The translations under genes were made by a program, and so were the position numbers. From positions 1 to 64,000 of the forward strand of contig NZ_BFBR01000002.1 in the NCBI RefSeq assembly GCF_003112735.1: a stretch of 64,000 bases of DNA. Direction: 5' to 3'. This stretch comes from Candidatus Phycosocius bacilliformis. GTDB taxonomy: Bacteria; Pseudomonadota; Alphaproteobacteria; Caulobacterales; Aquidulcibacteraceae. The notes under the pieces were generated by a model. That model saw only the letters and a program-made list of their open reading frames with translations. It searched no databases and was not told where the DNA came from. Position 1 is the stretch's first letter, and every line of letters starts with the position of its first letter. Shown here piece by piece: positions 1-7,550 of this stretch.

Positions 1-382
1 AAATCATCAAGTTTATATGGGCTTGATTGTCTCCTTGATTTAAAATTATATTTTCATTTTGATGCATAGCATCAACTAAAAGCATTTTTTTATTATCGTC
101 ATATCGTGCAATCAATTCGATGCGCTGACTTATTTCTTTATTTATGTTTTCGGCTTTGCAATGTTCTTTAATATAATGATCGATAATCATAGTCACTATC
201 AACCAAAAGAAGACTATACTCAGCATTGGAAGTATATTCTTCCATGAACTTAAGTCAATTTTGTCCGTGATAAGACCGCGCCATAAAGCAACTTGTATTG
301 TAAAAATAGATAGAGCGACGATAACTAAAAGCAATATCCCAATACGTGGTCTTTCAAGTATTTTTATAAAAAAATTTTCCAT
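1..382 (-). CDS. AT-rich gene for a small two-helix membrane protein, cut by the window edge
   Basis: An open frame of 127 codons starts at the ATG at 382 and runs off the left edge. It begins MENFFIKILERPRIGILLL and has two hydrophobic segments at about residues 13-32 and 47-66. A polar, probably cytoplasmic tail follows. I do not recognise the family. The DNA is strikingly AT-rich compared with everything to its right. A Shine-Dalgarno-like GTGAGG lies about 8 bases before the ATG and overlaps the stop codon of the terminase remnant (392-394), so the two genes look translationally coupled. The composition and the position next to phage and tRNA sequence suggest a phage passenger ('moron') gene or other acquired gene. 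Function is unknown and the C-terminus is not visible. Confidence 0.65.
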   Translation of the reverse strand, partial: MENFFIKILERPRIGILLLVIVALSIFTIQVALWRGLITDKIDLSSWKNILPMLSIVFFWLIVTMIIDHYIKEHCKAENINKEISQRIELIARYDDNKKMLLVDAMHQNENIILNQGDNQAHINLMI

Positions 383-391
383 TGTAAATCC

Positions 392-589
392 TCACCGATT
401 CATCCACTTTGATTTAACCACGTTGGGAATGGCGGTTTGGACCGCCCTGACGCTTGCAAGCTCTTCTTCACGTCGATCAAGGTTCAAGCTCAAAAGTTGC
501 CGGGCAGCAAGCCCATAAACGACGCAGTCAAGCGCTTCCGCGCGCCTGCCCGGCACTGGTTGGAAAGTTGGCGTTAAGTCACCAAGCCC
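392..589 (-). pseudogene. C-terminal remnant of a phage terminase large subunit (GpA type)
   Basis: Sixty-five codons are open after an in-frame TAA at 590-592. They include RRAEALDCVVYGLAARQLL, which matches the conserved end of GpA-type terminase large subunits ('R.EALDC.VYALAA'), part of the nuclease domain. The ATPase domain and most of the nuclease domain are missing. The reading frame breaks within 20 bases of the tRNA gene, so the rest was lost at the recombination junction or by deletion. The fragment has the base composition of the host rather than of the AT-rich gene after it. In a phage this enzyme cuts and packages DNA; this piece cannot do so. Recognition rests on motif memory, not on an alignment. 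Confidence 0.7.
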
Positions 590-606
590 TTAGACAGAGC
601 ATAGGC

Positions 607-682
607 TGGTGGGTCGTGTAGGACTCGAACCTACAACCAGACCGTTATGAGCGGCCGGCTCTAACCATTGAGCTAACGACCC
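607..682 (-). tRNA. tRNA with CAU anticodon, probably tRNA-Ile2
   Basis: The minus strand folds as a complete 76-base cloverleaf with encoded CCA (607-609). The acceptor stem is GGGTCGT/ACGACCC, the D stem GCTC/GAGC, the anticodon stem GGCCG/CGGTC and the loop CTCATAA, giving anticodon CAU. The start GGGTCGTTAGCTCAATGGTTAGAGC, with its short D loop, resembles bacterial tRNA-Ile2, whose C34 is changed to lysidine to read AUA. Elongator tRNA-Met is the alternative. It is not initiator tRNA, because the anticodon stem lacks three G:C pairs. Its 3' end faces the phage remnant. Confidence 0.85.
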
Positions 683-853
683 GTGCCATGGCGAACCACG
701 TGCGGGAGGCGGGGAAATAGCGGTTTTTCGCGCCGTGCAAAAGCCTCGTCCTCATTTGACCGCAGAAGCGTCTTTCTTTTGCCCGAAGCAGTGCAGATTG
801 TGTTCAGGTTCGCGCCTGTACACAGGTCACGACGAACCGGGAGGGAATTCATC

Positions 854-1600
854 ATGCGTCACTTTACCCGCCACTTGCTTGTGCCATTCATCGCCTTGGG
901 CAGTCTTGCCCCACTGGCTGCCACTGCCCAAACCGCGCAAGGTCCGTGCTGTCAGGCCCCTGCCAGCCCGACTGCATTGACCTTTACCGTCACGGCAGAG
1001 GAGCGGATGGCCCCGGATATGGCCACAATGGGGGTCGGTGTGGTGACCACAGCGCGCACGGCTAAAGCCGCAATGGAGGACAATGCGCGCAAAATGTCAG
1101 CCGCCTTTGCCGCACTCAAAGCCGCAGGCATTGCCGATAAGGACATGCAGACCTCTGGCATCCAATTAAGCCCGCAATATGATTACACCGATGGTCAGCG
1201 GCCCCGCATCACCGGCTATCAGGCCACCAATCGCTTGAGCCTGAAGCTGCGCAAACTTGACCAGATCGGCCCCGTGATGGACGTTTTGGTTGGCCAAGGC
1301 ATTAATCAGATCGATGGGCCCAATTTCGGGATTGAGGATACAGACGCCTTGCTCGATCAGGCCCGCGTGAAAGCCATGGCCACCGCCCTACGGCGAGCAG
1401 AGCTTTATGCAAAGGCAGCCGGGCTTCGGGTCAAACGCATTGCCGCCATCTCTGAGTCAGGTGGCTATAGCCCGCCCATCGCCATGCCGATGATGATGGC
1501 GCGCTCGGCCATTGCTGATTCTGCCCCGCCCACGCCGGTTGCTGCCGGTGAAGTCAGCTATTCCATCCAGCTATCTGTGCAGATTGATCTGGAAAAATAA
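854..1600 (+). CDS. SIMPL-domain (DUF541) secreted protein
   Basis: The 248-residue product starts with a clear signal peptide (MRHFTRHLLVPFIALGSLAP, cut near ATAQ) followed by a SIMPL/DUF541 domain over most of its length. Typical features are 'TVTAEERMAPDMATMGVGV' near residue 50, the repeated 'MSAAFAALKAAGIADKDMQTSGIQLSP' region and the C-terminal 'VSYSIQLSVQIDLEK'. Members include E. coli YggE, linked to tolerance of oxidative stress, and animal SIMPL. The biochemical activity of the family is not settled. The ATG at 854 was chosen over a longer in-frame extension because it gives the signal peptide and has GGGAGG about 7-10 bases upstream. It appears monocistronic. Confidence 0.85.
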   Translation: MRHFTRHLLVPFIALGSLAPLAATAQTAQGPCCQAPASPTALTFTVTAEERMAPDMATMGVGVVTTARTAKAAMEDNARKMSAAFAALKAAGIADKDMQTSGIQLSPQYDYTDGQRPRITGYQATNRLSLKLRKLDQIGPVMDVLVGQGINQIDGPNFGIEDTDALLDQARVKAMATALRRAELYAKAAGLRVKRIAAISESGGYSPPIAMPMMMARSAIADSAPPTPVAAGEVSYSIQLSVQIDLEK

Positions 1601-1624
1601 GCCAATAGGCCGCGCGCATCCTGA

Positions 1625-1654
1625 ACTGACCCCAGTCATTGGTCCGGGGTCAGT
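1625..1654. repeat. Short inverted repeat between the SIMPL gene and sbtA
   Basis: The arms ACTGACCCC (1625-1633) and GGGGTCAGT (1646-1654) can form a 9-bp stem with a 12-base loop. No T-run follows on either strand, so it may be a weak terminator of the upstream gene or a protein site. The role is unknown. Confidence 0.4.
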
Positions 1655-1711
1655 GGACAAACCACCGTCATAATCCTTGCAAACCCTGTGGTTTCGGGTT
1701 AGCGCGCGGCC

Positions 1712-2707
1712 ATGCTGAACCTTGACCTCATCGCTGCCAATCTGTTGTCGCCCGCCGTCATTTGCTTCGCGCTGGGTGTGTTTGCCGCTTATGTGAAGAG
1801 CGATTTGCGCGTTCCCCAGCAGGTGCACGAGACCATCTCGATGTATTTGTTGTTTTCGATCGGCCTGAAAGGCGGGATTGCGCTGGACAATTCAGCCGGC
1901 ACCTCCATCCTGGTGCCGTTGATTGCAACCTTGTTCATGGGGGTCCTCACCCCGCTGGTGGCCTTTTACGTGGCCCGCAATATTGGCAAGCAATCCATCG
2001 TCGATTCCGGCGCGATGGCAGCCCATTTTGGGTCGGTCAGTGCGGTGACTTTCATGGCGGCACTCAATTTTGCCGCCTTGAGCAATTTTAAGATCGAAGG
2101 CTATCTCACCGCACTTTTGATCGTGCTTGAGGTGCCGGGCATTATCATCGGCATTGTGCTGGCCAGACTGATGTCGGAAAATCGCACGATCAGCGTCAAT
2201 CATGTGCTGCGCGAGGCGATCACCAGTAAAAGCGTCATGCTGATGGGCGGGGGCTTGCTGGTTGGCCTGTTGACCGATCCCAAGGGCATTGAAGCTGTCT
2301 CCATGGTGTTTATCGCGCCCTTCCAGGGTGTGCTGGCCTTTTTCTTGTTGGAATTGGGTGTCGTTGCCTTAAAGCGGCTGCGGGAATCCAAGGCGCCGCT
2401 GCCGTTCATGCTGGGCTTTGGCATCACCATGCCCATTTTGTTTGGCGCAATCGGTGTGATTGTTGGCCATTTTGCTGGCTTTTCGGTTGGCGGCACGGCC
2501 GTGTTTGCCACCATGGCTGCCAGTGCCTCCTATATTGCCGCCCCGGCAGCCGTGCGCATGGCCATGCCAGAGGCCAATGAGGGGCTTTATCTGACCACCT
2601 CGATCAGTATCACGCTGCCTTTCAACATCATCATTGGCATTCCTGCTTATTTTGCGGTCTCAGCCATGATTGGCGACTGGCCGACCTTGGCGAGCCTTGT
2701 GGGCTAA
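1712..2707 (+). CDS. SbtA-like sodium-dependent bicarbonate transporter (DUF897)
   Basis: The 331-residue, strongly hydrophobic protein begins MLNLDLIAANLLSPAVICFA and contains 'YLLFSIGLKGGIALDNS' near residue 50. A second half repeats the same layout ('GGGLLVGLLTDPKGIEA', 'PFQGVLAFFLLELG'). This is the signature of the SbtA family (PF05982), inner-membrane Na+/HCO3- symporters best known from cyanobacteria. About ten membrane segments are expected. No SbtB-like PII regulator gene is adjacent. The stop is only 9 bases from the stop of a convergent beta-carbonic anhydrase, a partner that would interconvert CO2 and bicarbonate. Transport of bicarbonate is inferred from the family, and bacterial heterotroph members are little studied. 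Confidence 0.8.
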   Translation: MLNLDLIAANLLSPAVICFALGVFAAYVKSDLRVPQQVHETISMYLLFSIGLKGGIALDNSAGTSILVPLIATLFMGVLTPLVAFYVARNIGKQSIVDSGAMAAHFGSVSAVTFMAALNFAALSNFKIEGYLTALLIVLEVPGIIIGIVLARLMSENRTISVNHVLREAITSKSVMLMGGGLLVGLLTDPKGIEAVSMVFIAPFQGVLAFFLLELGVVALKRLRESKAPLPFMLGFGITMPILFGAIGVIVGHFAGFSVGGTAVFATMAASASYIAAPAAVRMAMPEANEGLYLTTSISITLPFNIIIGIPAYFAVSAMIGDWPTLASLVG

Positions 2708-2716
2708 GCAGGCGGG

Positions 2717-3349
2717 CTAGGCCGCCGGTTCAGGCGTGGCGCGCACCCAGCCACGGGCGTGGTTGAACAGGTGCAGCCCGCCGGTGGCAATATCAAACCG
2801 AGCCCCTTCGAGGTTCAAGAGGCCTTGTTCGACTTTCTCGGCCACGAAAGGGAAGCTCATGAGGTTGGCAAGCGATAATTCAACGCCTGCGCGCTCGCAC
2901 GGTTCATTGTCATCGGTGTTAAGCGCCATCACCGCGGGCACCAAGACATCAATCCATTGATTGACAAAATGCAGGTTCTGGCTGGCTGCGCCAGATTTGG
3001 TGCCCCAGCGGCTCCGGTCCATCGCGGCACGCACCCCGCCGCAGCGGGCATGGCCCATCACAAGGATCGTCTTGACGCCCAATGCTTGGACGGCAAATTC
3101 AATGGCTGCCGAGGTGCCATGCAAACCCTCGCCCTGTTCATAGGGCGGCACAAGTGCAGCCACATTGCGCACCACGAAGAGCTCGCCTGGGGAAACATCG
3201 AAAATCTGGCCCGGATCAGCCCGCGAGTCAGAGCAGGCAATTACCAACAGGCGCGGGGTCTGGCCGTCGGCCAATTGCTCATAGAGTTCGCGTTGGTGCG
3301 GCCAGGCATCGCGGCGAAACCGGCTATAGCCTTCCAGAAGTTTGTCCAT
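2717..3349 (-). CDS. Beta-class carbonic anhydrase
   Basis: The 210-residue protein shows the beta-carbonic anhydrase zinc motifs: 'ACSDSRADP' near residue 41 (Cys ligand and the Asp-Arg pair) and 'GHARCGGVRAA' near residue 102 (His and Cys ligands). It catalyses CO2 + H2O to bicarbonate in the cytoplasm. The start MDKLLEGYSRF was chosen over an extension of 18 residues because it gives the normal family length. It is convergent with the SbtA-like transporter, an arrangement that suggests a shared role in inorganic-carbon supply for carboxylases or in pH balance. The family is certain; the joint role is inferred. Confidence 0.92.
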   Translation of the reverse strand: MDKLLEGYSRFRRDAWPHQRELYEQLADGQTPRLLVIACSDSRADPGQIFDVSPGELFVVRNVAALVPPYEQGEGLHGTSAAIEFAVQALGVKTILVMGHARCGGVRAAMDRSRWGTKSGAASQNLHFVNQWIDVLVPAVMALNTDDNEPCERAGVELSLANLMSFPFVAEKVEQGLLNLEGARFDIATGGLHLFNHARGWVRATPEPAA

Positions 3350-3412
3350 GGCAAGGCTATAGCCGGATAATGCGGTGGAAGGGAAGGCGGTCAGCCGCCC
3401 CAAGAGGGGGTG

Positions 3413-3883
3413 TCAGCCTGCGGCCCGGACTTGCAGCACCGCACCCTCAACCCCTGTCACCACCAGAACGCTGCCGGCATCGGGATTATGGTCCCCATCA
3501 GCTTGGGCACGCCATTCAGTGTCGCCCAGCTTGACCCGGCCTTGTCCGGCGACAAAGGCCTCCACCGCAATGGCTTGCTGACCAATTTGGCGCTGCAGTG
3601 GGGAATTAAGGCCCGGATCGGCCGACGGCGTATCATCAGGTTTGAAGAAGCGGCGTCCTGCCACCGTGGTAGCCAAGGCAAATAGGGAAAAGGCCACCAA
3701 TTGCAGGGGGAGGCTGGCCTCTGGCAAAACAAAAGCAATTGCGGCGGTCAAGGCCGCTGCGGTGGCGATCCAGAGCAGATAAGCTGTCCCGGTCAGCAGT
3801 TCTGCGGCCAAGAGCACAGCCCCAATGGCCAGCCAGCTCAACGCACCCAGCCCAGAGCCTGAGGTGAATAATCCGTCCATCAT
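3413..3883 (-). CDS. NfeD-like membrane protein
   Basis: The 156-residue protein has hydrophobic segments at about residues 15-35 and 40-70, followed by a soluble domain of small beta-barrel type ('GQQAIAVEAFVAGQGRVKLGDTEWRAQ', 'GSVLVVTGVEGAVLQVRAA'). This is the NfeD C-terminal OB fold (PF01957). NfeD proteins pair with SPFH/stomatin proteins in membrane quality control. The paired SPFH gene lies 12 bases upstream in the same operon. There is no ClpP-class protease domain, so this is the short form. Either of two adjacent ATG codons (3883 or 3880) may be the start. Confidence 0.85.
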   Translation of the reverse strand: MMDGLFTSGSGLGALSWLAIGAVLLAAELLTGTAYLLWIATAAALTAAIAFVLPEASLPLQLVAFSLFALATTVAGRRFFKPDDTPSADPGLNSPLQRQIGQQAIAVEAFVAGQGRVKLGDTEWRAQADGDHNPDAGSVLVVTGVEGAVLQVRAAG

Positions 3884-3895
3884 GGGCCTCCTCGC

Positions 3896-4855
3896 TCAGC
3901 TTTTGGTGGTGGGAACCGCGGTGCGGCCTGAAGCCGCTGGTGGTGGCACAGTGCCGCCAGCCTGGGTCAATTGGCGCACACCTTCGATCGCAGAGGCAAT
4001 GGCACTCAATTCGGTCGGCACGATCACAGTGCGTTGCTGTGGCGAGGATGCCAATTTGCCAAACGCCTCCACATAGGATTGACCAAGGAAGTAATTGAGC
4101 GCGTGGACATCACCTGCGGCAATCGCCTCGCTGACCATGCGTGTGGCATTGGCTTCGGCCTCAGCAGCCCGCTCACGGCCCTCCGCGTCGCGGAAAGCCG
4201 ATTCCCGGCGCCCCTCAGCCTCAAGAATAACCGCCTGTTTGTGGCCTTCTGCACGCAAAATCGCAGCAGCCTTTTCCCCTTCAGCCTGGGTGATTTCGGC
4301 CCGGCGTTCCCGCTCTGCCTTCATTTGCTTGGCCATGGCCTCATTGAGATCAGACGGTGGTGAGAGGTCCTTGATTTCGATCCGCACAACTTTGACGCCC
4401 CAGGGCGTGGTGGCAGCGTCGATTGTCTGGAGCAGCTTGGCATTGATGGTGTCACGTTGCGACAGCACTTCATCCAATTCCATCGAGCCGATCACCGTGC
4501 GTAAGTTCGTCAGCGACAGATTGGTGATCGCCAGACGCAGGTCTTCGACCTCATAGGCCGCCTTGGCCGCATCGAACACTTGGGTGAACACCACCGCATC
4601 GCAGCGCACCATCACGTTGTCGCGTGTAATTACCTCTTGGCGAGGAACGTCCAAGACGCTCTCCATCATCGAGATTTTGCGGCCGATCTGATCCATAACC
4701 GGGGTGATGAAATGAATACCTGGATCCAGGGTGCGCAAATAACGCCCGAAGCGTTCTAGCGTATATTGTCGCCCTTGTGGCACGATCTTGACGAAAGTGG
4801 TGACAAAGATAACGGCCATCACCACCAGTGCTGCCGAGAACCAGAAAAACTCCAT
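3896..4855 (-). CDS. SPFH/stomatin-family membrane protein (QmcA-like)
   Basis: The 319-residue product starts MEFFWFSAALVVMAVIF with one N-terminal membrane helix. An SPFH domain follows ('IVPQGRQYTLERFGRYLRTLDPGIHF', 'MESVLDVPRQEVITRDNVMV'), then a charged coiled-coil stretch ('MKAERERRAEITQAEGEKAA') and a small-residue tail. It resembles bacterial QmcA/YbbK, which form oligomeric rings at the membrane and partner FtsH or NfeD proteins. The ATG at 4855 has GGGGAGA about 7 bases upstream, which is why longer in-frame starts were rejected. It is the first gene of the pair with the NfeD-like gene. Confidence 0.9.
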   Translation of the reverse strand: MEFFWFSAALVVMAVIFVTTFVKIVPQGRQYTLERFGRYLRTLDPGIHFITPVMDQIGRKISMMESVLDVPRQEVITRDNVMVRCDAVVFTQVFDAAKAAYEVEDLRLAITNLSLTNLRTVIGSMELDEVLSQRDTINAKLLQTIDAATTPWGVKVVRIEIKDLSPPSDLNEAMAKQMKAERERRAEITQAEGEKAAAILRAEGHKQAVILEAEGRRESAFRDAEGRERAAEAEANATRMVSEAIAAGDVHALNYFLGQSYVEAFGKLASSPQQRTVIVPTELSAIASAIEGVRQLTQAGGTVPPPAASGRTAVPTTKS

Positions 4856-5149
4856 CACAAATTCTCCCCAATCCACAAGACCGCATGACGATACCAGCAT
4901 CCGGCTGTGTGCCCGATACGTGGGGATGCCAAGGGCTACTTCCAATAGCGGTCACGAATTTCTGACAGGCATTATTCTACCGCAAAGGTCAGCCGCTTTT
5001 GCATTCCTGTGGATAAGTTTTGGGATAAATCTGGGGAGAAGTGCTATTCTCTTGTTTTGTATGTTTATTTTTTCGATGGCGAATCGTTAAAAAGTTCTTG
5101 TCAAATTCAAAATCAGGCGTACTCTGTAATCACGGAAGCAAGAGCGGAG

Positions 5150-5322
5150 GTCGAAAGTCAGCAAGGCGACATAAGAAGAAAACGCCTTTCAATAGGTGGG
5201 GTCAACTAAGTCTAATTCTGATAAAGACGTCTGAGGGTGGAGCGAAAGCGGAGCCTAGCACTTGAAATCCGTCGCACTCAACTTGTTGAGCGCAGGCCGC
5301 CTCGGGAAACCGGGGCGGTTTT
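5150..5322 (+). ncRNA. Candidate structured small RNA ending at an intrinsic terminator
   Basis: No convincing protein is encoded in this stretch. On the plus strand it can form a hairpin at 5163-5188 (AAGGCG/CGCCTT), another at 5274-5293 (CTCAAC/GTTGAG core) and a strong terminator at 5297-5322. A short basic frame (5041-5265) and another (5009-5209) cover parts of it but resemble nothing I know. It does not match tmRNA, RNase P RNA or SRP RNA. The 5' end is a guess. 6S RNA cannot be excluded. Confidence 0.3.
5297..5322 (+). terminator. Strong intrinsic terminator
   Basis: A 9-bp stem CCGCCTCGG/CCGGGGCGG (one G-T pair) closes a GAAA tetraloop and is followed at once by TTTT. It shows that something on the plus strand is transcribed to this point, although no recognised gene precedes it. 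Between here and the riboswitch promoter (5323-5723) I see no gene or repeat. Confidence 0.8.
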
Positions 5323-5723
5323 GCTTTGTGGTGTGACGTTTATACTTACGCGCGACCGCCATGTGGAAGTGGTGCGGCCAGTTTTCGTTGGGCAAACGCT
5401 GGATTGGGGCAAGTGGCGAGGGCTGCGCTCTGGCCGGGGCGCGCTGTGCTGGTGGATGGTGCCAGGCGCTCAATGTGAGGATTGGGCATCAGACGGGCCT
5501 CGCAAGCCGAAGTGATCTGATCGGGGTTCTTTGGGTCTGTTGGCCAAGACTGTGGCGGGCGCGCTGGACACACCGGGGTGTCAACTGGCAGCCCGGTCTT
5601 GGTTTACGGGCCCGGCAGGCCTGCTCAAGCTTCGGTCAGGTGCTGCAAAACCCTGTCGAAATCGCCATATTGGTTTGACTTAAGTGTTGACGTCGCAAGC
5701 CAGTGCAGGCACGAGGGCGACAG

Positions 5724-5751
5724 TTGACATGCCGCTGGTTTGCGCCATGTC
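5724..5751 (+). promoter_or_regulatory. Candidate housekeeping promoter for the gcv operon
   Basis: TTGACAT, 13 bases, then GCCATGTC resembles the Caulobacter sigma-73 consensus (TTGaCgS-N10-14-GCtANAWC), with 6 of 8 matches in the -10 part. It lies just before the first glycine aptamer, as a riboswitch leader needs. It is a visual match only. Confidence 0.4.
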
Positions 5752-5763
5752 AGGCCATAAGGT

Positions 5764-5957
5764 GACTGCGGGAGAGACGATCCCGATGGGACCGCGCCGA
5801 AGGAGCAACCGCCCCGGAAACTCTCAGGCAAAAGGACCGCAGCCACGCACTGACGCTGGAGAGTGTTGGGCGGATCGCCCAGCCGCCGAAGGAGCAAGTG
5901 ATGTCCTGAGGAATCAGGATTATCGCGAAAACTCTCAGGTTCAAGACAGCTGGGGCG
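5764..5957 (+). promoter_or_regulatory. Tandem glycine riboswitch upstream of gcvT
   Basis: Two glycine aptamers lie in tandem. The first (about 5764-5844) contains GGGAGAGAC, CCGAAGGAGCAA and AACTCTCAGGCAAAAGGACCG. The second (about 5852-5957) contains GGAGAGTG, GCCGAAGGAGCAAG and AACTCTCAGGTTCAAGACAGC. These are the conserved P1/P3b cores of Rfam glycine riboswitches. A short linker joins them. After the second aptamer, CACCGGCGGA and TCCGTCTGGTG (5960-5984) can pair and may be the expression platform. The gcvT ribosome site GGAG lies shortly after it. Glycine binding normally turns on glycine-cleavage genes, which fits the operon that follows. Confidence 0.93.
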
Positions 5958-6009
5958 CCCACCGGCGGAGGAGTCCGTCTGGTGTTCGCGAACCTGTCGG
6001 AGCCAGTGC

Positions 6010-7170
6010 ATGAACGATAGCGAAACTTTGAAAACCACCCCTTTAACCAATTTGTGGCAGACCATGGGTGGGCGCATGGTGCCGTTTGCCGGTTACCTCA
6101 TGCCGGTGCAATTTGCCGATGGCGTCCTTAAAGAGCATAATTGGACGCGCTCATCGTGCGGCTTGTTCGATGTGTCGCATATGGGTCCGGCTTTTCTCAA
6201 GCTGAATGACCAAAGCCTGACTGGTGATGCCGCCCATGCCGCGATTGCCGCTTTGGTTGAGACGATTTTGCCCTGCGATGTGGCAGGCCTAGCCCCCGGC
6301 CAATTGCGCTATACGACCTTGCCGAACCAAGAAGGCGGCGTGCTGGATGATTTGTTTGTGGGCCGTCCCAAGGCTGATGCCGATCAAGGAACGCTCTATT
6401 TCGTCGTCAATGCCGGTTGCAAGGAACAGGACTTTGCCCTCATCGCCCAAGCCTGTGCCGGTCGGGCAACTTTGGTGCGCGCCGATGATCGCGCCTTGAT
6501 TGCCGTTCAAGGTCCCAAGGCGTGTGATGTGATCGGCAATGTTGGCGATGGACCCAAGCGGCTTGGCTTTATGGAGTTTCTGACGCTGACGGGCCCATAT
6601 GGCGAGGTTGTGGTCTCGCGGTCGGGCTATACCGGGGAAGACGGTTTTGAAGTGCTGGTTGCGGCCGATCAGGCCGAAAGCTTTGTGCGCACGCTTCTGG
6701 CCACCACACATGTCAAGGCGATTGGTTTGGGCGCGCGCGATAGCCTGCGTTTGGAGGCCGGCCTTTGCCTTTATGGCCACGACCTCGATGAAACCACCAG
6801 CCCGATTGAGGCAGGTCTTGCCTGGACCATCCAAAAGGTGCGGCGCGAGCGGGCCGATTTTCCCGGTGCGGAGCGGATTTTACGGGAATTGCGCGACAAA
6901 CCGGCTCGACGCCGCGTGGGCCTGCTGCCGTCCGACAAGGCCCCGGCGCGTGAAGGCGCTGAAATCCGCAATTTGGCGGGCGAAAAAGTCGGTGTGGTGA
7001 CCTCGGGCGGCTTTGGCCCCAGCGTGGGTGGCCCGGTTGCGATGGGTTATGTCGCGACCGCTTATGCACAGGCGGGCACCGAACTTGACATCATTGTGCG
7101 TGACCAGCCCCGCCGCTGGGTCGTCGCATCCTTGCCATTTGTTCCCCATCAATACCATCGGAAAGGGTGA
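6010..7170 (+). CDS. gcvT: Glycine cleavage system T protein (aminomethyltransferase)
   Basis: The 386-residue protein opens with 'TPLTNLWQTMGGRMVPFAGYLMPVQF' and 'FDVSHMG', the N-terminal folate-binding GCV_T signature. It contains 'RSGYTGEDGFEV' near residue 200 and 'GLGARDSLRLEAGLCLYGHDL' near 240, and ends with a GCV_T C-terminal barrel ('SGGFGPSVGGPVAMGYV'). It moves the methylene group from aminomethyl-lipoyl GcvH to tetrahydrofolate and releases ammonia. It is the first gene after the glycine riboswitch and lies 3 bases before gcvH. The length is normal for the family. Confidence 0.97.
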   Translation: MNDSETLKTTPLTNLWQTMGGRMVPFAGYLMPVQFADGVLKEHNWTRSSCGLFDVSHMGPAFLKLNDQSLTGDAAHAAIAALVETILPCDVAGLAPGQLRYTTLPNQEGGVLDDLFVGRPKADADQGTLYFVVNAGCKEQDFALIAQACAGRATLVRADDRALIAVQGPKACDVIGNVGDGPKRLGFMEFLTLTGPYGEVVVSRSGYTGEDGFEVLVAADQAESFVRTLLATTHVKAIGLGARDSLRLEAGLCLYGHDLDETTSPIEAGLAWTIQKVRRERADFPGAERILRELRDKPARRRVGLLPSDKAPAREGAEIRNLAGEKVGVVTSGGFGPSVGGPVAMGYVATAYAQAGTELDIIVRDQPRRWVVASLPFVPHQYHRKG

Positions 7171-7173
7171 ATC

Positions 7174-7545
7174 ATGACCACCAAATATACCAAGGACCAT
7201 GAATGGGTTGCCGTTGAGGGCAATGTCGCCACCTGCGGGATCACCGCCTATGCTGCTGAGCAATTGGGTGATGTGGTGTTTGTTGAATTGCCCAATGTGG
7301 GCCGGATCGTCAGCCAAGGCGATGAAGTCGCCGTGGTCGAGAGCGTCAAGGCAGCTTCCGACGTCTATGCCCCGGTATCGGGTGAAGTCGTTGATACCAA
7401 TGAAGCTCTGGCGGATGCCCCAGAAGGCGTGAATGAAGGCGCTGAAACCAATGGCTGGTTTATCAAGCTGAAACTGACCGATCCGGCAGAACTGGATGCC
7501 TTGATGGATCGGGCAGCCTATGATTCCTATCTCGCCGGGCTCTGA
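7174..7545 (+). CDS. gcvH: Glycine cleavage system H protein (lipoyl carrier)
   Basis: The 123-residue protein starts [20 protein letters not shown] and carries the lipoylated lysine in '[19 protein letters not shown]' at about residue 59. This is the biotinyl/lipoyl swinging-arm fold. It shuttles the aminomethyl group from the P protein (gcvPA/gcvPB downstream) to GcvT and then to the L protein, whose gene is not in the window. '[19 protein letters not shown]' at the end is typical. It sits in the gcv operon directly after gcvT. Confidence 0.97.
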   Translation: MTTKYTKDHEWVAVEGNVATCGITAYAAEQLGDVVFVELPNVGRIVSQGDEVAVVESVKAASDVYAPVSGEVVDTNEALADAPEGVNEGAETNGWFIKLKLTDPAELDALMDRAAYDSYLAGL

Positions 7546-7550
7546 CCTTT

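Noticed and set aside
673-2514. Long open frames antisense to the SIMPL and SbtA-like genes
   Set aside because: They are shadows of real genes in GC-rich DNA. They lack ribosome sites and have unusual residue composition.
4980-5330. tmRNA, RNase P RNA or SRP RNA gene
   Set aside because: None of the conserved cores of these RNAs was found. 6S RNA remains open.
5237-6077. Several open frames of 70-150 codons on both strands in the gcv leader region
   Set aside because: Some overlap the glycine riboswitch and none has recognisable motifs or a good start site. I treat the stretch 5323-5723 as non-coding.
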